A stretch of DNA of 7,993 nt from Prevotellaceae bacterium (GTDB taxonomy: Bacteria; Bacteroidota; Bacteroidia; Bacteroidales; UBA932): positions 1 through 7,993 of the forward strand of contig JAIRXY010000146.1 of NCBI GenBank assembly GCA_031268055.1. The letters are read 5' to 3'. Position 1 is the stretch's first letter. Each line of letters begins with the position of its first letter. The notes under the pieces were generated by a model. It saw only the letters and a list, made by a program, of their open reading frames with translations, was not told the origin of the DNA and did no database searches. Below are positions 1 to 6,596 of this stretch, one piece after another. The position numbers and the translations under genes are program-made.

Positions 1-230
1 TCGTAACCGTCATGCAATCTTCTATGTCCCATCAGCTTCAATTCGTCAAAGAGGTCTTCCTTATTTTTGAAATGCTCGTAAACGATTGGCGGCGTGTATT
101 CGATAGTATCTGCAATACGGCGGATTGTTACCGCATTCCAACCTTCTGCAATCGCGATATTCAAAGCCGTATCCATAATGCTTTTACGGGTGGCTTCCCT
201 TTCTTTTTGTCTGCGTTCTATATGTCCCAT
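1..230 (-). CDS. TetR/AcrR-family transcriptional regulator, N-terminal part (runs off left edge)
   Basis: Reading the minus strand from an ATG at 230-228 gives 76 codons open to the window edge. The start (MGHIERRQKEREATRKSIMD) is basic and helical. It is followed by TALNIAIAEGWNAVTIRRIA and then YTPPIVYEHFKNKEDLFDEL, the standard TetR helix-turn-helix: helix 1, the 'G...TI..IA' turn, and the recognition helix ending in 'VY.HF.NKEDL'. The family are dimeric DNA-binding repressors whose C-terminal domain binds a ligand; that domain lies outside the window, so the ligand and targets cannot be guessed. No Shine-Dalgarno is visible, only an A/T-rich leader. The gene upstream on the same strand is the BIG2 lipoprotein, about 220 bp away, and there is no sign that they share a transcript. 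Family assignment is secure; function is open. Confidence 0.88.
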   Translation of the reverse strand, partial: MGHIERRQKEREATRKSIMDTALNIAIAEGWNAVTIRRIADTIEYTPPIVYEHFKNKEDLFDELKLMGHRRLHDGY

Positions 231-252
231 ATTAAACCGTTATTTTATCTAT

Positions 253-282
253 CAATGTTAGATTTTGCGGCAAAAGCACAAA
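253..282 (-). promoter_or_regulatory. weak candidate promoter for the TetR gene
   Basis: On the minus strand a TAACATTG box (260-253) differs from the Bacteroidota TAnnTTTG consensus at one defined base. A TTTG (282-279) lies 18 bp upstream, close to the usual -33 spacing. The box ends 22 bp before the ATG at 230. It is plausible by position but weak by sequence. Confidence 0.3.
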
Positions 283-374
283 AAGGTTTAATTAAAAAAT
301 GTCCACGCCAGTATAGTCATTCTGCGTGTAAATCCCGTACGGATATGGCTGCAAAGGGTATGCGTTTCCATCTC

Positions 375-408
375 AAAAAAAGAACGGCACACTCGGGCGC
401 TCTCCGTT
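375..408 (-). terminator. candidate intrinsic terminator after the BIG2 lipoprotein gene
   Basis: On the minus strand AACGG... (408-404) can pair with CCGTT (387-383). After one C this is followed by seven T residues (381-375). The stem is only 5 bp with a 16-nt loop, so it is weak, but it lies about 45 bp past the stop codon at 452 and before the TetR promoter region. The rest of 231-451 shows no gene I can support. Confidence 0.3.
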
Positions 409-451
409 AACGCAAAACGCCCTCGCATGCCTTTCTCAATTTGTTGCTAAC

Positions 452-884
452 CTAAACCTCTCCTTCTCCTTCTCCTTCACCTTCTTCATCTTCATCTCCT
501 TCTCCTTCTCCTTCTTCATCTCCTTCTCCTTCTCCTTCATCATCATTCTCGGCATCGGAGACGGTCACTTCGCAAACGGCTGTTTTAGCGCCATCGGTAG
601 TGGTAACGGTTATCGTTGCAGTACCGGTTGATACGGCAGTTACTACTCCAGATGTAACGGTAGCAACCTCCGTATTGTCGCTGCTCCATGTTACCGTTTT
701 GTCATCGGCGTCATCCGGCGATACTGTCGCTACGAGCGTGGATGTCTCGTCTGCTACTAATGAGAGGCTTGTCGGCTCAACTGTTACACCGCTAACGGCT
801 ACGGTGTCGTCACTGTCCTTGCATGATGCAATCAATCATTATTGTGATTGCAAACATCATTGTCAAAAATTTTACTGTTTTCAT
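452..884 (-). pseudogene. BIG2 Ig-like surface lipoprotein with acidic repeat tail, signal peptide out of frame
   Basis: The body (835-452) encodes one bacterial Ig-like group 2 domain: VSGVTVEPTSLSLVADETST..., then VTWSSDNTEVATV and GTATITV, about 80 residues. After it comes a 34-residue tail of almost only Glu, Gly and Asp. The body frame begins IASCKDSDD, a lipobox followed by acidic residues, but it has a TGA just before a TTG at 835 and no signal peptide of its own. The missing signal peptide, MKTVKFLTMMFAITIM, starts at an ATG at 884 in another frame, which ends at TGA 812-810. At the junction (+ strand 829-838) CAAT is repeated 2.5 times. Removing one 4-bp unit gives ...AITIMIASCKDSDD..., a normal lipoprotein of about 143 residues. 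A good promoter precedes the ATG at 884. BIG2 domains usually serve cell-surface adhesion or spacing; the partner is unknown. It may be a decayed gene, an assembly error or a slippage-controlled gene. Confidence 0.75.
460..543 (-). repeat. hexamer-based tandem repeats coding the Glu/Gly/Asp tail
   Basis: On the plus strand the tract is built from CTCCTT hexamers. Two 24-bp units (496-519 and 520-543) differ at a single base. A third, partial unit starts at 460 and diverges after 478. Read on the minus strand in the lipoprotein frame it gives repeating EGEGEGDE-type peptide. Copy number in such tracts can change by replication slippage, here in steps of 6 or 24 bp that keep the frame. Confidence 0.8.
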
Positions 885-913
885 ATTAATTATTTTAGTG
901 AATAAATATGACG

Positions 914-921
914 CAAAACTA
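914..921 (-). promoter_or_regulatory. -7 promoter box of the BIG2 lipoprotein gene
   Basis: TAGTTTTG on the minus strand matches the Bacteroidota TAnnTTTG box exactly. Its last base is 29 bp upstream of the ATG at 884, predicting a leader of roughly 20-25 nt. No clear -33 TTTG was found at the usual spacing. Its position supports 884, not the TTG at 835, as the original start. Confidence 0.6.
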
Positions 922-1040
922 TGGAATTGAAAAAACAGGTTGAATGAAGATTGGGTAAATAGCAAAAACAATCATGTATATGACATTCGAAATTCACCGA
1001 AGGCGACTATTTCCCTAAATTGTCGGCATGGGCAAGAGGC

Positions 1041-1102
1041 TTTTGAGACAGCCCCTTATTCACAGGAAACGCTTACAGCGTTTTGCTGTCGCCACACAGG
1101 AA
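1041..1102. repeat. IS-end-like sequence with flanking hairpins and 8-bp direct repeats
   Basis: On the minus strand 1055-1041 reads GGGGCTGTCTCAAAA, which resembles terminal inverted repeats I associate with IS1182-type elements (recollection, not searched). Next to it are two mutually exclusive hairpins: AAACGC (1067-1072) with GCGTTT (1078-1083), and ACAGC (1075-1079) with GCTGT (1085-1089). They are bracketed by a direct repeat CACAGGAA (1061-1068 and 1095-1102). No partner inverted repeat and no transposase are in the window, so at most this is a solo remnant. Confidence 0.3.
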
Positions 1103-1368
1103 GTGCATACCGACGTTTTTTCATGCGTTTACCCTGAAAATTAGTCGGTTTGTACCAATTTTCTAATCTTTAATTTTCAAAATCAGCTTACCCGCACCGA
1201 TGGGAATGGCAGGGCTAAGGGCTTGTGCCTGCATTGCGCAAAATATTGCTCAACGCTATGGTACACCTCAATTATAATGGGCAGCTTTACTCAAATCAGC
1301 ATGTATGGCGACAAAATCACCATGCCGGTTTACGAAAAGTTTATCGCGAAGAACTAAAAGATTTTCAT

Positions 1369-1376
1369 TATCTTTG
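1369..1376 (+). promoter_or_regulatory. -7 promoter box of maeB
   Basis: TATCTTTG is an exact TAnnTTTG box. Transcription should start near 1382-1384, giving a leader of about 42 nt to the ATG at 1425. A clear -33 TTTG at the usual spacing is not seen. The box lies inside the longer open frame that begins at ATG 1305, which argues against that upstream start. Confidence 0.7.
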
Positions 1377-1384
1377 CAAACCCT

Positions 1385-1409
1385 AACTTGGGGGAGAAGT
1401 TTTTTTTTT
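1385..1409 (+). promoter_or_regulatory. hairpin plus T-run in the maeB leader (attenuator-like)
   Basis: AACTT (1385-1389) and AAGTT (1397-1401) pair around a 7-nt G-rich loop, and an unbroken T-run reaches 1409, ten T in all from 1400. This has the layout of an intrinsic terminator between the predicted transcription start and the ATG at 1425. The stem is A/T-rich and short, so it may be weak or without function. Confidence 0.3.
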
Positions 1410-1424
1410 ACAAATTTTGAAAGG

Positions 1425-3710
1425 ATGAGCAAGATAAAGAAAAAGGCAGCGCTGAGCTACCACTCCGAGGGTCGCCCCGGAAAAATTGAGGTTGTTCCAA
1501 CCAAGCCGTACAGCACGCAGGTTGACTTGTCGCTGGCCTACTCGCCCGGCGTGGCTGAGCCATGCCTCGCCATTGCCGACAACGCCGCCGACGCTTACAA
1601 GTATACGGTGAAGGGCAACCTCGTGGCGGTTATCTCCAACGGCACGGCGGTGCTTGGCTTGGGCGATATAGGAGCTATTGCCGGCAAACCGGTGATGGAA
1701 GGAAAGGCGCTGCTCTTCAAAATTTTTGCCGATGTAGACGTTTTCGACATCGAAATAGATACAAAAGATCCGGAAAAGTTCATTGAAACCGTAAAGCTTA
1801 TTTCGCCAACCTTTGGCGGCATCAACCTTGAGGACATTAAAGCGCCGGAGTGCTTCGAAATAGAGGAGCGCCTCAAAAAGGAGCTCGACATTCCCGTCAT
1901 GCACGACGACCAGCACGGAACAGCTATTATATCGAGCGCCGCGCTGCTGAATGCGGTGGAGGTGTCCGGTAAAAAGCTGAGCGATGTACGCGTTGTGGTC
2001 AACGGCGCGGGAGCCTCGGCAATAGCCTGCTCCAAGCTCTACATTTCGCTGGGCGTAAAGCGCGAAAACCTGACGATGCTCGACAGCAAGGGTGTGCTGA
2101 CCTCCCGCCGCACCGACCTCAACCAGATGAAAAAAGAGTTTGCCACCACCCGCAGCATCAGCACGCTCGAGGAGGCCATAAAGGATGCCGATGTGTTTTT
2201 GGGCTTGTCCAAGGGCAACATCCTGAGCGGAGAGATGGTTCGCTCAATGGCGGCAAACCCCATTGTTTTTGCGCTGGCCAACCCTACCCCCGAAATTTCG
2301 TACGAGGAGGCAACAGCTTCTCGCCCCGATATTATCTTTGCCACCGGCCGCTCCGACTACCCCAATCAGGTAAACAACGTGCTGGGATTTCCGTTTATTT
2401 TTCGCGGTGCGCTCGACGTGCACGCCAAATCCATCAACGAAGAAATGAAGATTGCCGCCGTGAAAGCGCTGGCGGCGCTGGCCAAGGAGCCCGTCCCCGA
2501 AAGCGTAAGTTCTGCCTACGGCAACACGCGGCTGTCGTTTGGCCGCGACTACCTCATCCCTAAGCCGATGGACCCGCGCCTGATTTCGCGCATATCGGTT
2601 GCCGTTGCCAAGGCCGCCATCGACTCGGGCGTGGCGCGCCGCCACATCGACGACTGGGATGTTTACTCGTTCGAGCTGCAACGCCGCATGGGGCACAGCA
2701 GCGACTTCATGAACAACATGACCATAAAGGCTAAGGAAAAGCCGCGCCGCATTGTATTCCCCAACGGCGAAAACATCAAGATTTTGCAGGCTGCGCAGAG
2801 CATACTCAACGACAAGTTGGGGCAGCCAATCTTGCTCGGCAGCACAGAAAAAATTGCGCAGCTGTGCGCAGCAGGCAACCTCGACCTCACCGGCGCAGAG
2901 ATAGTCCGCTTTTACGGCGAAGAAGAAAAGGCGCGCCGCGAGCTGTACGCGCAGCAGCTTTTCAGCAAGCGTCAGCGCAAGGGCATGCCCTACCAGTACG
3001 CCATTAAAAAGATGGAAAACAACGATATGTTTGGGCTAATGATGGTGGAATCGGGCGACGCCGACGCCATGCTTACCTCGTTCTCCAGCGACTACGGCAA
3101 AAAGTTCAACACCGTGCGGCAGGTCATCAGCGCCTACGAGGACGACAACCACGTGGCGGGCATGTTCATTGTGATGACCAAGCGAGGGCCGCTCTTCCTT
3201 GCCGATTGCGCCATAAAATCGCCCGATTCGACGGCGCTCGTGAAAACGACAGAGCTGCTGCACGCGGAGGTGAAAAAGTTCGGCATTGAGCCGCGCATTG
3301 CCCTTATTTCGTACTCCAGCTTTGGCGTGGTGCAGGAGGGCAGCGCCAAGCGCGTGAGCCGCGCCGTGGAAATGCTGCACAACAAGTACCCCGACATGCT
3401 GGTGGACGGTGAGATACAGGCCAACTATGCCTTCAACGAAAAGCTGCGCATGGAGAAGTTCCCGTTTAACAAGCTGCGCAACTTGGAGGTTAACTGCTTT
3501 GTATTCCCCTGCCTGAGCTCGGGCAACATCGTCCCGCTCTTTGTAAAGGAGTTGAGCGGATACGAGCTGATAGGCCCCCTCATTCTGGGGCTGGAAAAGC
3601 CCGTGCACATCCTGCCCGACGAGTGCTCCGTGCGCGACATCATAAACATGGTTGCCATCACCTCAAGCAACGTTCCCGCCGGAAGCGAAACGCCTGACGA
3701 TAGCATATAG
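1425..3710 (+). CDS. maeB: NADP-dependent malic enzyme with C-terminal phosphotransacetylase-like domain
   Basis: A 761-residue protein, the usual length for MaeB (E. coli about 759). It oxidatively decarboxylates malate to pyruvate, making reduced NADP and CO2 in the cytosol. Visible motifs: Tyr39 in [29 protein letters not shown] with Lys94; Glu136-Asp137 and HDDQHGTA (160-167) for metal and substrate; the dinucleotide fold VVNGAGASA (191-199); Asn286 in ANPTPE; and [15 protein letters not shown] with Asn318. From about residue 440 ([10 protein letters not shown]) a phosphotransacetylase-like domain follows. In this family it is thought to bind acetyl-CoA as a regulatory unit rather than catalyse. 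Here the catalytic Ser-Arg pair of true Pta is replaced by Pro731-Asp732, while Asp738 is kept. The ATG at 1425 was chosen over 1305 because the promoter lies between them and homology starts at [10 protein letters not shown]. It is monocistronic and convergent with plsY. Confidence 0.95.
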   Translation: MSKIKKKAALSYHSEGRPGKIEVVPTKPYSTQVDLSLAYSPGVAEPCLAIADNAADAYKYTVKGNLVAVISNGTAVLGLGDIGAIAGKPVMEGKALLFKIFADVDVFDIEIDTKDPEKFIETVKLISPTFGGINLEDIKAPECFEIEERLKKELDIPVMHDDQHGTAIISSAALLNAVEVSGKKLSDVRVVVNGAGASAIACSKLYISLGVKRENLTMLDSKGVLTSRRTDLNQMKKEFATTRSISTLEEAIKDADVFLGLSKGNILSGEMVRSMAANPIVFALANPTPEISYEEATASRPDIIFATGRSDYPNQVNNVLGFPFIFRGALDVHAKSINEEMKIAAVKALAALAKEPVPESVSSAYGNTRLSFGRDYLIPKPMDPRLISRISVAVAKAAIDSGVARRHIDDWDVYSFELQRRMGHSSDFMNNMTIKAKEKPRRIVFPNGENIKILQAAQSILNDKLGQPILLGSTEKIAQLCAAGNLDLTGAEIVRFYGEEEKARRELYAQQLFSKRQRKGMPYQYAIKKMENNDMFGLMMVESGDADAMLTSFSSDYGKKFNTVRQVISAYEDDNHVAGMFIVMTKRGPLFLADCAIKSPDSTALVKTTELLHAEVKKFGIEPRIALISYSSFGVVQEGSAKRVSRAVEMLHNKYPDMLVDGEIQANYAFNEKLRMEKFPFNKLRNLEVNCFVFPCLSSGNIVPLFVKELSGYELIGPLILGLEKPVHILPDECSVRDIINMVAITSSNVPAGSETPDDSI

Positions 3711-3741
3711 CTCGATTGTTAACTTTCTACACGTAGGGTAT

Positions 3742-3802
3742 GGGGTGTGGCAGGATGCGTAGTATTTTACTTTTTACCAAGTATCACTCACCCCTTTTTT
3801 TT
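3742..3802 (+). terminator. candidate maeB terminator overlapping the plsY 3' end
   Basis: GGGGTG (3742-3747) can pair with CACCCC (3789-3794), directly followed by eight T (3795-3802). The intervening segment can fold on itself: GATGC (3754-3758) with GTATC (3781-3785), and AGTA (3761-3764) with TACT (3768-3771). The right arm and T-run lie within the last codons of plsY on the opposite strand, where they encode its Lys-Lys-Lys-Gly end and stop. The large apical region makes this moderate evidence only. Confidence 0.4.
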
Positions 3803-4420
3803 GAATGAAGTCTTTGGCTCCACGCCGTTCAGCAGCCGCCGAATATTTTTGCGGTGCGTGTAGAACAGCAGGAGGCAGGCAAAAACTACAAATATCCTGA
3901 CGGAAAGCATCGGCTCCCCCAGCAAAAAAATAACGGACAGCGGAAAGGATAGCCCTGCACACAGCGAGCTGAGCGACACGTAGCGCGTGACGGCAAACAC
4001 CGCCAAAAAAACGCCAAAGGCCACGAGCGCGCCGGCTGGCTGTATGGCAATAGCAATGCCCAAGGTGGTAGCCACGCCCTTGCCCCCACGAAACCCCGCA
4101 AACACCGGGTACATGTGGCCAACTACGGCCAGCAGCCCGTAAGCAATCTTGACTACGCCAAAAGACTCGGCGCTATGATTAACCCCCGGAATGAGGTAGG
4201 CCGCCAGCGCCGCCAGCAATCCCTTGAGCGTGTCGACAGCAAAGACGGGTATGGCTGCCTTTGTCCCCAGCACGCGGAGCACGTTGGTAGTGCCGGCATT
4301 TCCGCTGCCATGCTCGCGCACATCAATACCGTAAAACGATTTTCCAACCCATACGGCGCTGGGGATAGACCCCAGCAGGTAGGCTATGATTCCTAAAATA
4401 ATAGTAGCAATAAATTCCAT
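3788..4420 (-). CDS. plsY: glycerol-3-phosphate acyltransferase PlsY
   Basis: A 210-residue inner-membrane protein, normal for the family. It transfers the acyl group from acyl-phosphate (made by PlsX, not in this window) to glycerol-3-phosphate, giving lysophosphatidic acid, the first step of phospholipid synthesis. All three conserved motifs are present: GSIPSAVWVGK (17-27) with GSGNAGTTNVLR (38-49); GHMYPVFAGFRGGKGVAT (101-118), the glycine-rich phosphate-binding loop; and HRKNIRRLLNGVEPK (189-203). The rest is hydrophobic segments. The start is ATG 4420-4418. It lies 33 bp after the amidohydrolase stop with no promoter box between, so it is probably the last gene of that operon. Its 3' end is a poly-A run coding KKKG, an extra basic tail that also serves the opposite strand's candidate terminator. 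Confidence 0.96.
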   Translation of the reverse strand: MEFIATIILGIIAYLLGSIPSAVWVGKSFYGIDVREHGSGNAGTTNVLRVLGTKAAIPVFAVDTLKGLLAALAAYLIPGVNHSAESFGVVKIAYGLLAVVGHMYPVFAGFRGGKGVATTLGIAIAIQPAGALVAFGVFLAVFAVTRYVSLSSLCAGLSFPLSVIFLLGEPMLSVRIFVVFACLLLFYTHRKNIRRLLNGVEPKTSFKKKG

Positions 4421-4453
4421 GATTTAAAATTTTACAAGCTTCGGTACAAGTCT

Positions 4454-5653
4454 CTATTCAAAATTATCGGCAAATGTAGGAATTTTTCTTGTAAGCAGGC
4501 GCGATTTTGTCTCGGGGGTAAGCTTTAGCTTATCAAGGTCGAGGTTGGAGAGGAGCGTAACGCCCGGACGCTTACCCTTTTCGAACGACCCAAGTATATG
4601 CTCCCGCCCCAACGCCGTTGCGCCGCCAAGGGTAGCCCAGCGTAGCATTTCGCTTAGCGGAATATCGGAAAAACATTTTGCAAGAAGCTTGAGCTCCTCC
4701 AGCAGGTTGAGGCTCGCGTTAGAGGCAAGGCTGTCCGTACCGAGGGCAATGTTGGCGCCCTTGGCGCGCAGCATGCGCAGCGGCGGCAGGGCGTGCTCAA
4801 TGTACAGGTTGGAGGCGGGGCACAGCGTCCACGAGATATTCTTGCAGCGCGCAGCAGCAGCGTCGTAATCGGTGGCAGAAGTGTAGGTGTTGTGCACCAG
4901 CAGCAGCCTTTGCCCCTCGGCAGCATGCCGCAGAGTGTGGTAGATGGAGGGCTTTCCGGTAGGCGGCAGGGGAGTTAGCCCCATGCTCAGGAATAGCTCG
5001 TGCAGCGCTCCTTCACCTTTTTCGAACAGCAAATTTTCGTCGTCGCTCTCCTGATTATGTATGCTCCAAATGCCGCCCTGCGCAAGCGCCTCATACATTT
5101 CGGGCAGCGTTGAGTACGGCGCGTGCGGAGTTACCGAGGCCGTCAGGCCAAGCGTTGCCGCTGCCGCCGCCAGCTTTTGCGCCATGCAAACGTTTGGCGC
5201 AACATCCTCACGGCGCAAGCCAAACCGCTCAATAAAGGTGTGGTAAAAAACGGGGCTACCGGACTTAACCTCAAAAGTCACCTCGCTGTTGGAAATATCG
5301 CCTATGGCAACTGTGCCGCTGGCGTACAGCTGCGCATCGGCAAGGTCGGCGGCGCGGCGCGCCTGCTCGTCGGAGAAAGCGGCGCGGTGCGCGGCAAGGC
5401 TGGCAATAAACCCCGCCAGCCCCGTGTGCTGTGGTATCGCGCCCTTGAGGTGCGACAGCTCAAGATGGCAGTGCGCGTTGACAAAGCCGGGCGCAAGCGC
5501 GCCGCTGTAAAACTCTACGCCCTCGCTTTCCCGTAACTCTTCGGAGGGTGCAGAGAGGTTGAGCACCATGCCGCTATCGTCGAGGGTAATGATACCGTTG
5601 CGTATGGGAGGACTGCTTATTGGAAATATATAGTGGGCTGCTATTCTTCGCAT
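4454..5653 (-). CDS. metal-dependent amidohydrolase (deaminase/chlorohydrolase-like), substrate unknown
   Basis: A 399-residue cytosolic enzyme of the amidohydrolase superfamily, closest in pattern to the SsnA/TrzN/MtaD group of deaminases and hydrolases. An N-terminal beta segment (IIFP-type, residues 1-55) leads into the barrel. Metal and catalytic residues visible: His61 and His63 in GFVNAHCHLE, His177 in TPHAPYS, His199 and Glu202 in IHNQES, His254 in LLVHNTY, and Asp307 in GTDSLASN. The C-terminus (GSFEKGKRPGVTLLSN) is the usual closing beta segment. The set looks complete, so the enzyme should be active, but the sequence does not settle whether it acts on a nucleoside, aminofutalosine-like or other amine substrate. 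The start at ATG 5653 (MRRIAAHYIF) fits the fold. An in-frame ATG at 5728 would add 25 residues overlapping the upstream gene and is less likely. It sits 28 bp after the lipoprotein gene and 33 bp before plsY. Confidence 0.9.
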   Translation of the reverse strand: MRRIAAHYIFPISSPPIRNGIITLDDSGMVLNLSAPSEELRESEGVEFYSGALAPGFVNAHCHLELSHLKGAIPQHTGLAGFIASLAAHRAAFSDEQARRAADLADAQLYASGTVAIGDISNSEVTFEVKSGSPVFYHTFIERFGLRREDVAPNVCMAQKLAAAAATLGLTASVTPHAPYSTLPEMYEALAQGGIWSIHNQESDDENLLFEKGEGALHELFLSMGLTPLPPTGKPSIYHTLRHAAEGQRLLLVHNTYTSATDYDAAAARCKNISWTLCPASNLYIEHALPPLRMLRAKGANIALGTDSLASNASLNLLEELKLLAKCFSDIPLSEMLRWATLGGATALGREHILGSFEKGKRPGVTLLSNLDLDKLKLTPETKSRLLTRKIPTFADNFE

Positions 5654-5681
5654 TGTATGGCTTAGGCGGAAATTTTTAACT

Positions 5682-6560
5682 TCAAAATTCAAAATTTCCG
5701 CAGGGCGGCAGTGGGCGACGCGCATCAATGACGGAGACCCTCACAGGTGGCGACGTATCGGCCGGTATGTCGGCGCTCATGTAGCTTTGGGAGGGAGGCG
5801 AATTTTGTCCGTCGTCGCCGGAGGGTAGAAAGCGCAGCATGATATTTTTTGCAGCGGCGTAGCGCGGACGGCTACCCAGCGAATCGTTGTCGCGGTCAAA
5901 TACGTAGCCCCGCACGTGGGTTGCAGCGGCGTTGCGGTTGGCAATGGCAAGCGAATAGTCCTTTCCGACCTCGCTGCGCTGCACCTCCTGTTCTACCAGC
6001 AGCAGCGTAGAATCGCTTGCCGCCGAGTACAGGTACATGGTCATCCGCGGACGGCTCACCGAATCAGCGCTGTAGAGCGCAATGTTGGCCTCCAAAATAT
6101 ACTCGCCCAGCCCCACAACAGGAATAGAAAACGGCAAGCGCGAAGTATCGCCATCGTTGGGGAGCGTCCACGCCGACTTCCCCTTCCAGCGGTCTTGCCG
6201 CTTGTGCAGCGCCTCCACCTTGCTGTGCGCACGACGCTGCTGTTTTTCCAGCCGCTCGCAGACTTTGCCGTAAAGCGTTGTAGCCTTATCTGCGGAGCTG
6301 CCGTAGCGGGATAAGCTGTTGTACAGCTGCTCGGTTGTGTAGCCATACCTGTCCAATATCGCCACGTACACCGACGTAGAATCAGGCCTCCATGAGGTGT
6401 ACGACGACAGGTGCACATCTTCCAGCAGCGCGTCGGTTTGGTGCATCTCCGCCAGCATTTTTACCAGCTTGCGCTCAGGGATATATTTTCTGTCGCTGCA
6501 CGCCGCGGTGAAAAGAAAAAGCAAACTAAAAACAAGGTATGAAAGTCGCATTGTTGGCAT
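5682..6560 (-). CDS. DUF4296-like lipoprotein
   Basis: A 292-residue predicted lipoprotein. A hydrophobic signal (MRLSYLVFSLLFLFTAAC) ends in a TAAC lipobox, so it should be cut by signal peptidase II and anchored by that Cys. The segment after it (YIPERKLVKMLAEMHQTDA, then DSTSVYVAILDRYGYTTEQL and a Tyr-rich helix) matches my memory of DUF4296, a Bacteroidota family of unknown function. A charged, probably coiled-coil stretch (ERLEKQQRRAHSKVEALHKR) follows, then a beta-rich region and a Pro-rich end. Starts: ATG 6560 (chosen, after an A-run) or ATG 6551, which begins the signal directly. A TTG at 6575 is in frame but overlaps the promoter box and can be excluded. It is first in a likely operon with the amidohydrolase and plsY. 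The family name is moderately sure; function is unknown. Confidence 0.85.
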   Translation of the reverse strand: MPTMRLSYLVFSLLFLFTAACSDRKYIPERKLVKMLAEMHQTDALLEDVHLSSYTSWRPDSTSVYVAILDRYGYTTEQLYNSLSRYGSSADKATTLYGKVCERLEKQQRRAHSKVEALHKRQDRWKGKSAWTLPNDGDTSRLPFSIPVVGLGEYILEANIALYSADSVSRPRMTMYLYSAASDSTLLLVEQEVQRSEVGKDYSLAIANRNAAATHVRGYVFDRDNDSLGSRPRYAAAKNIMLRFLPSGDDGQNSPPSQSYMSADIPADTSPPVRVSVIDARRPLPPCGNFEF

Positions 6561-6572
6561 TTTTTTACGCCC

Positions 6573-6580
6573 CAAATGTA
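6573..6580 (-). promoter_or_regulatory. -7 promoter box of the DUF4296-amidohydrolase-plsY operon
   Basis: TACATTTG on the minus strand is an exact TAnnTTTG box. Transcription would start about 5-8 nt downstream, leaving a leader of only about 5-16 nt depending on which ATG (6560 or 6551) is used. No clear -33 TTTG at 19-21 bp is seen; the expected place is taken by the inverted repeat at 6597-6612. Confidence 0.6.
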
Positions 6581-6596
6581 CGCAAAAATTTTTGAA

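Larger units (their letters stand above)
885..1368. other. gene-poor intergenic stretch with possible mobile-element debris
   Basis: I cannot support a gene here. The DNA is A/T-rich and holds only short open frames without recognisable domains. One on the plus strand is open from 1145 and could start at ATG 1277, giving a 26-residue peptide beginning MGSFTQISMYGDKITMPVYE and ending at TAA 1355-1357. It lies just before the maeB promoter and could be the worn 3' end of a lost gene, though I recognise no family. The left half holds the maeB-distal promoter of the lipoprotein gene (914-921) and, at 1041-1102, an IS-end-like sequence, hairpins and direct repeats described separately. Confidence 0.5.

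Noticed and set aside
12..410. Plus-strand open frame of 132 codons
   Set aside because: Its first half is antisense to a clear TetR helix-turn-helix domain and it has no family features.
460..543. Repeat tract as a CRISPR array
   Set aside because: Units are contiguous hexamer-based repeats without spacers and are in frame with a protein tail.
600..905. Plus-strand open frame opposite the BIG2 lipoprotein
   Set aside because: It is the mirror of a Thr/Val-rich Ig-like domain; the minus strand carries the recognisable protein.
1067..1089. Hairpin as a functional terminator
   Set aside because: The T-run is only four bases and interrupted, and no gene ends just before it on either strand.
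1305..1424. Upstream in-frame start giving a malic enzyme with 40 extra residues
   Set aside because: The promoter box (1369-1376) and leader lie inside it, the extra residues do not resemble the family, and MaeB homology begins at the ATG at 1425.
1595..3706. Several long minus-strand open frames within maeB
   Set aside because: They are antisense shadows of GC-ended codons; the plus-strand protein has all family motifs.
5654..5728. ATG at 5728 as start of the amidohydrolase
   Set aside because: It would overlap the upstream gene by 47 bp, and the added residues do not look like the beta-sandwich start seen from MRRIAAHYIF.
6561..6575. TTG start for the DUF4296-like lipoprotein
   Set aside because: The TTG is part of the TACATTTG promoter box, so it would lie upstream of the transcription start.
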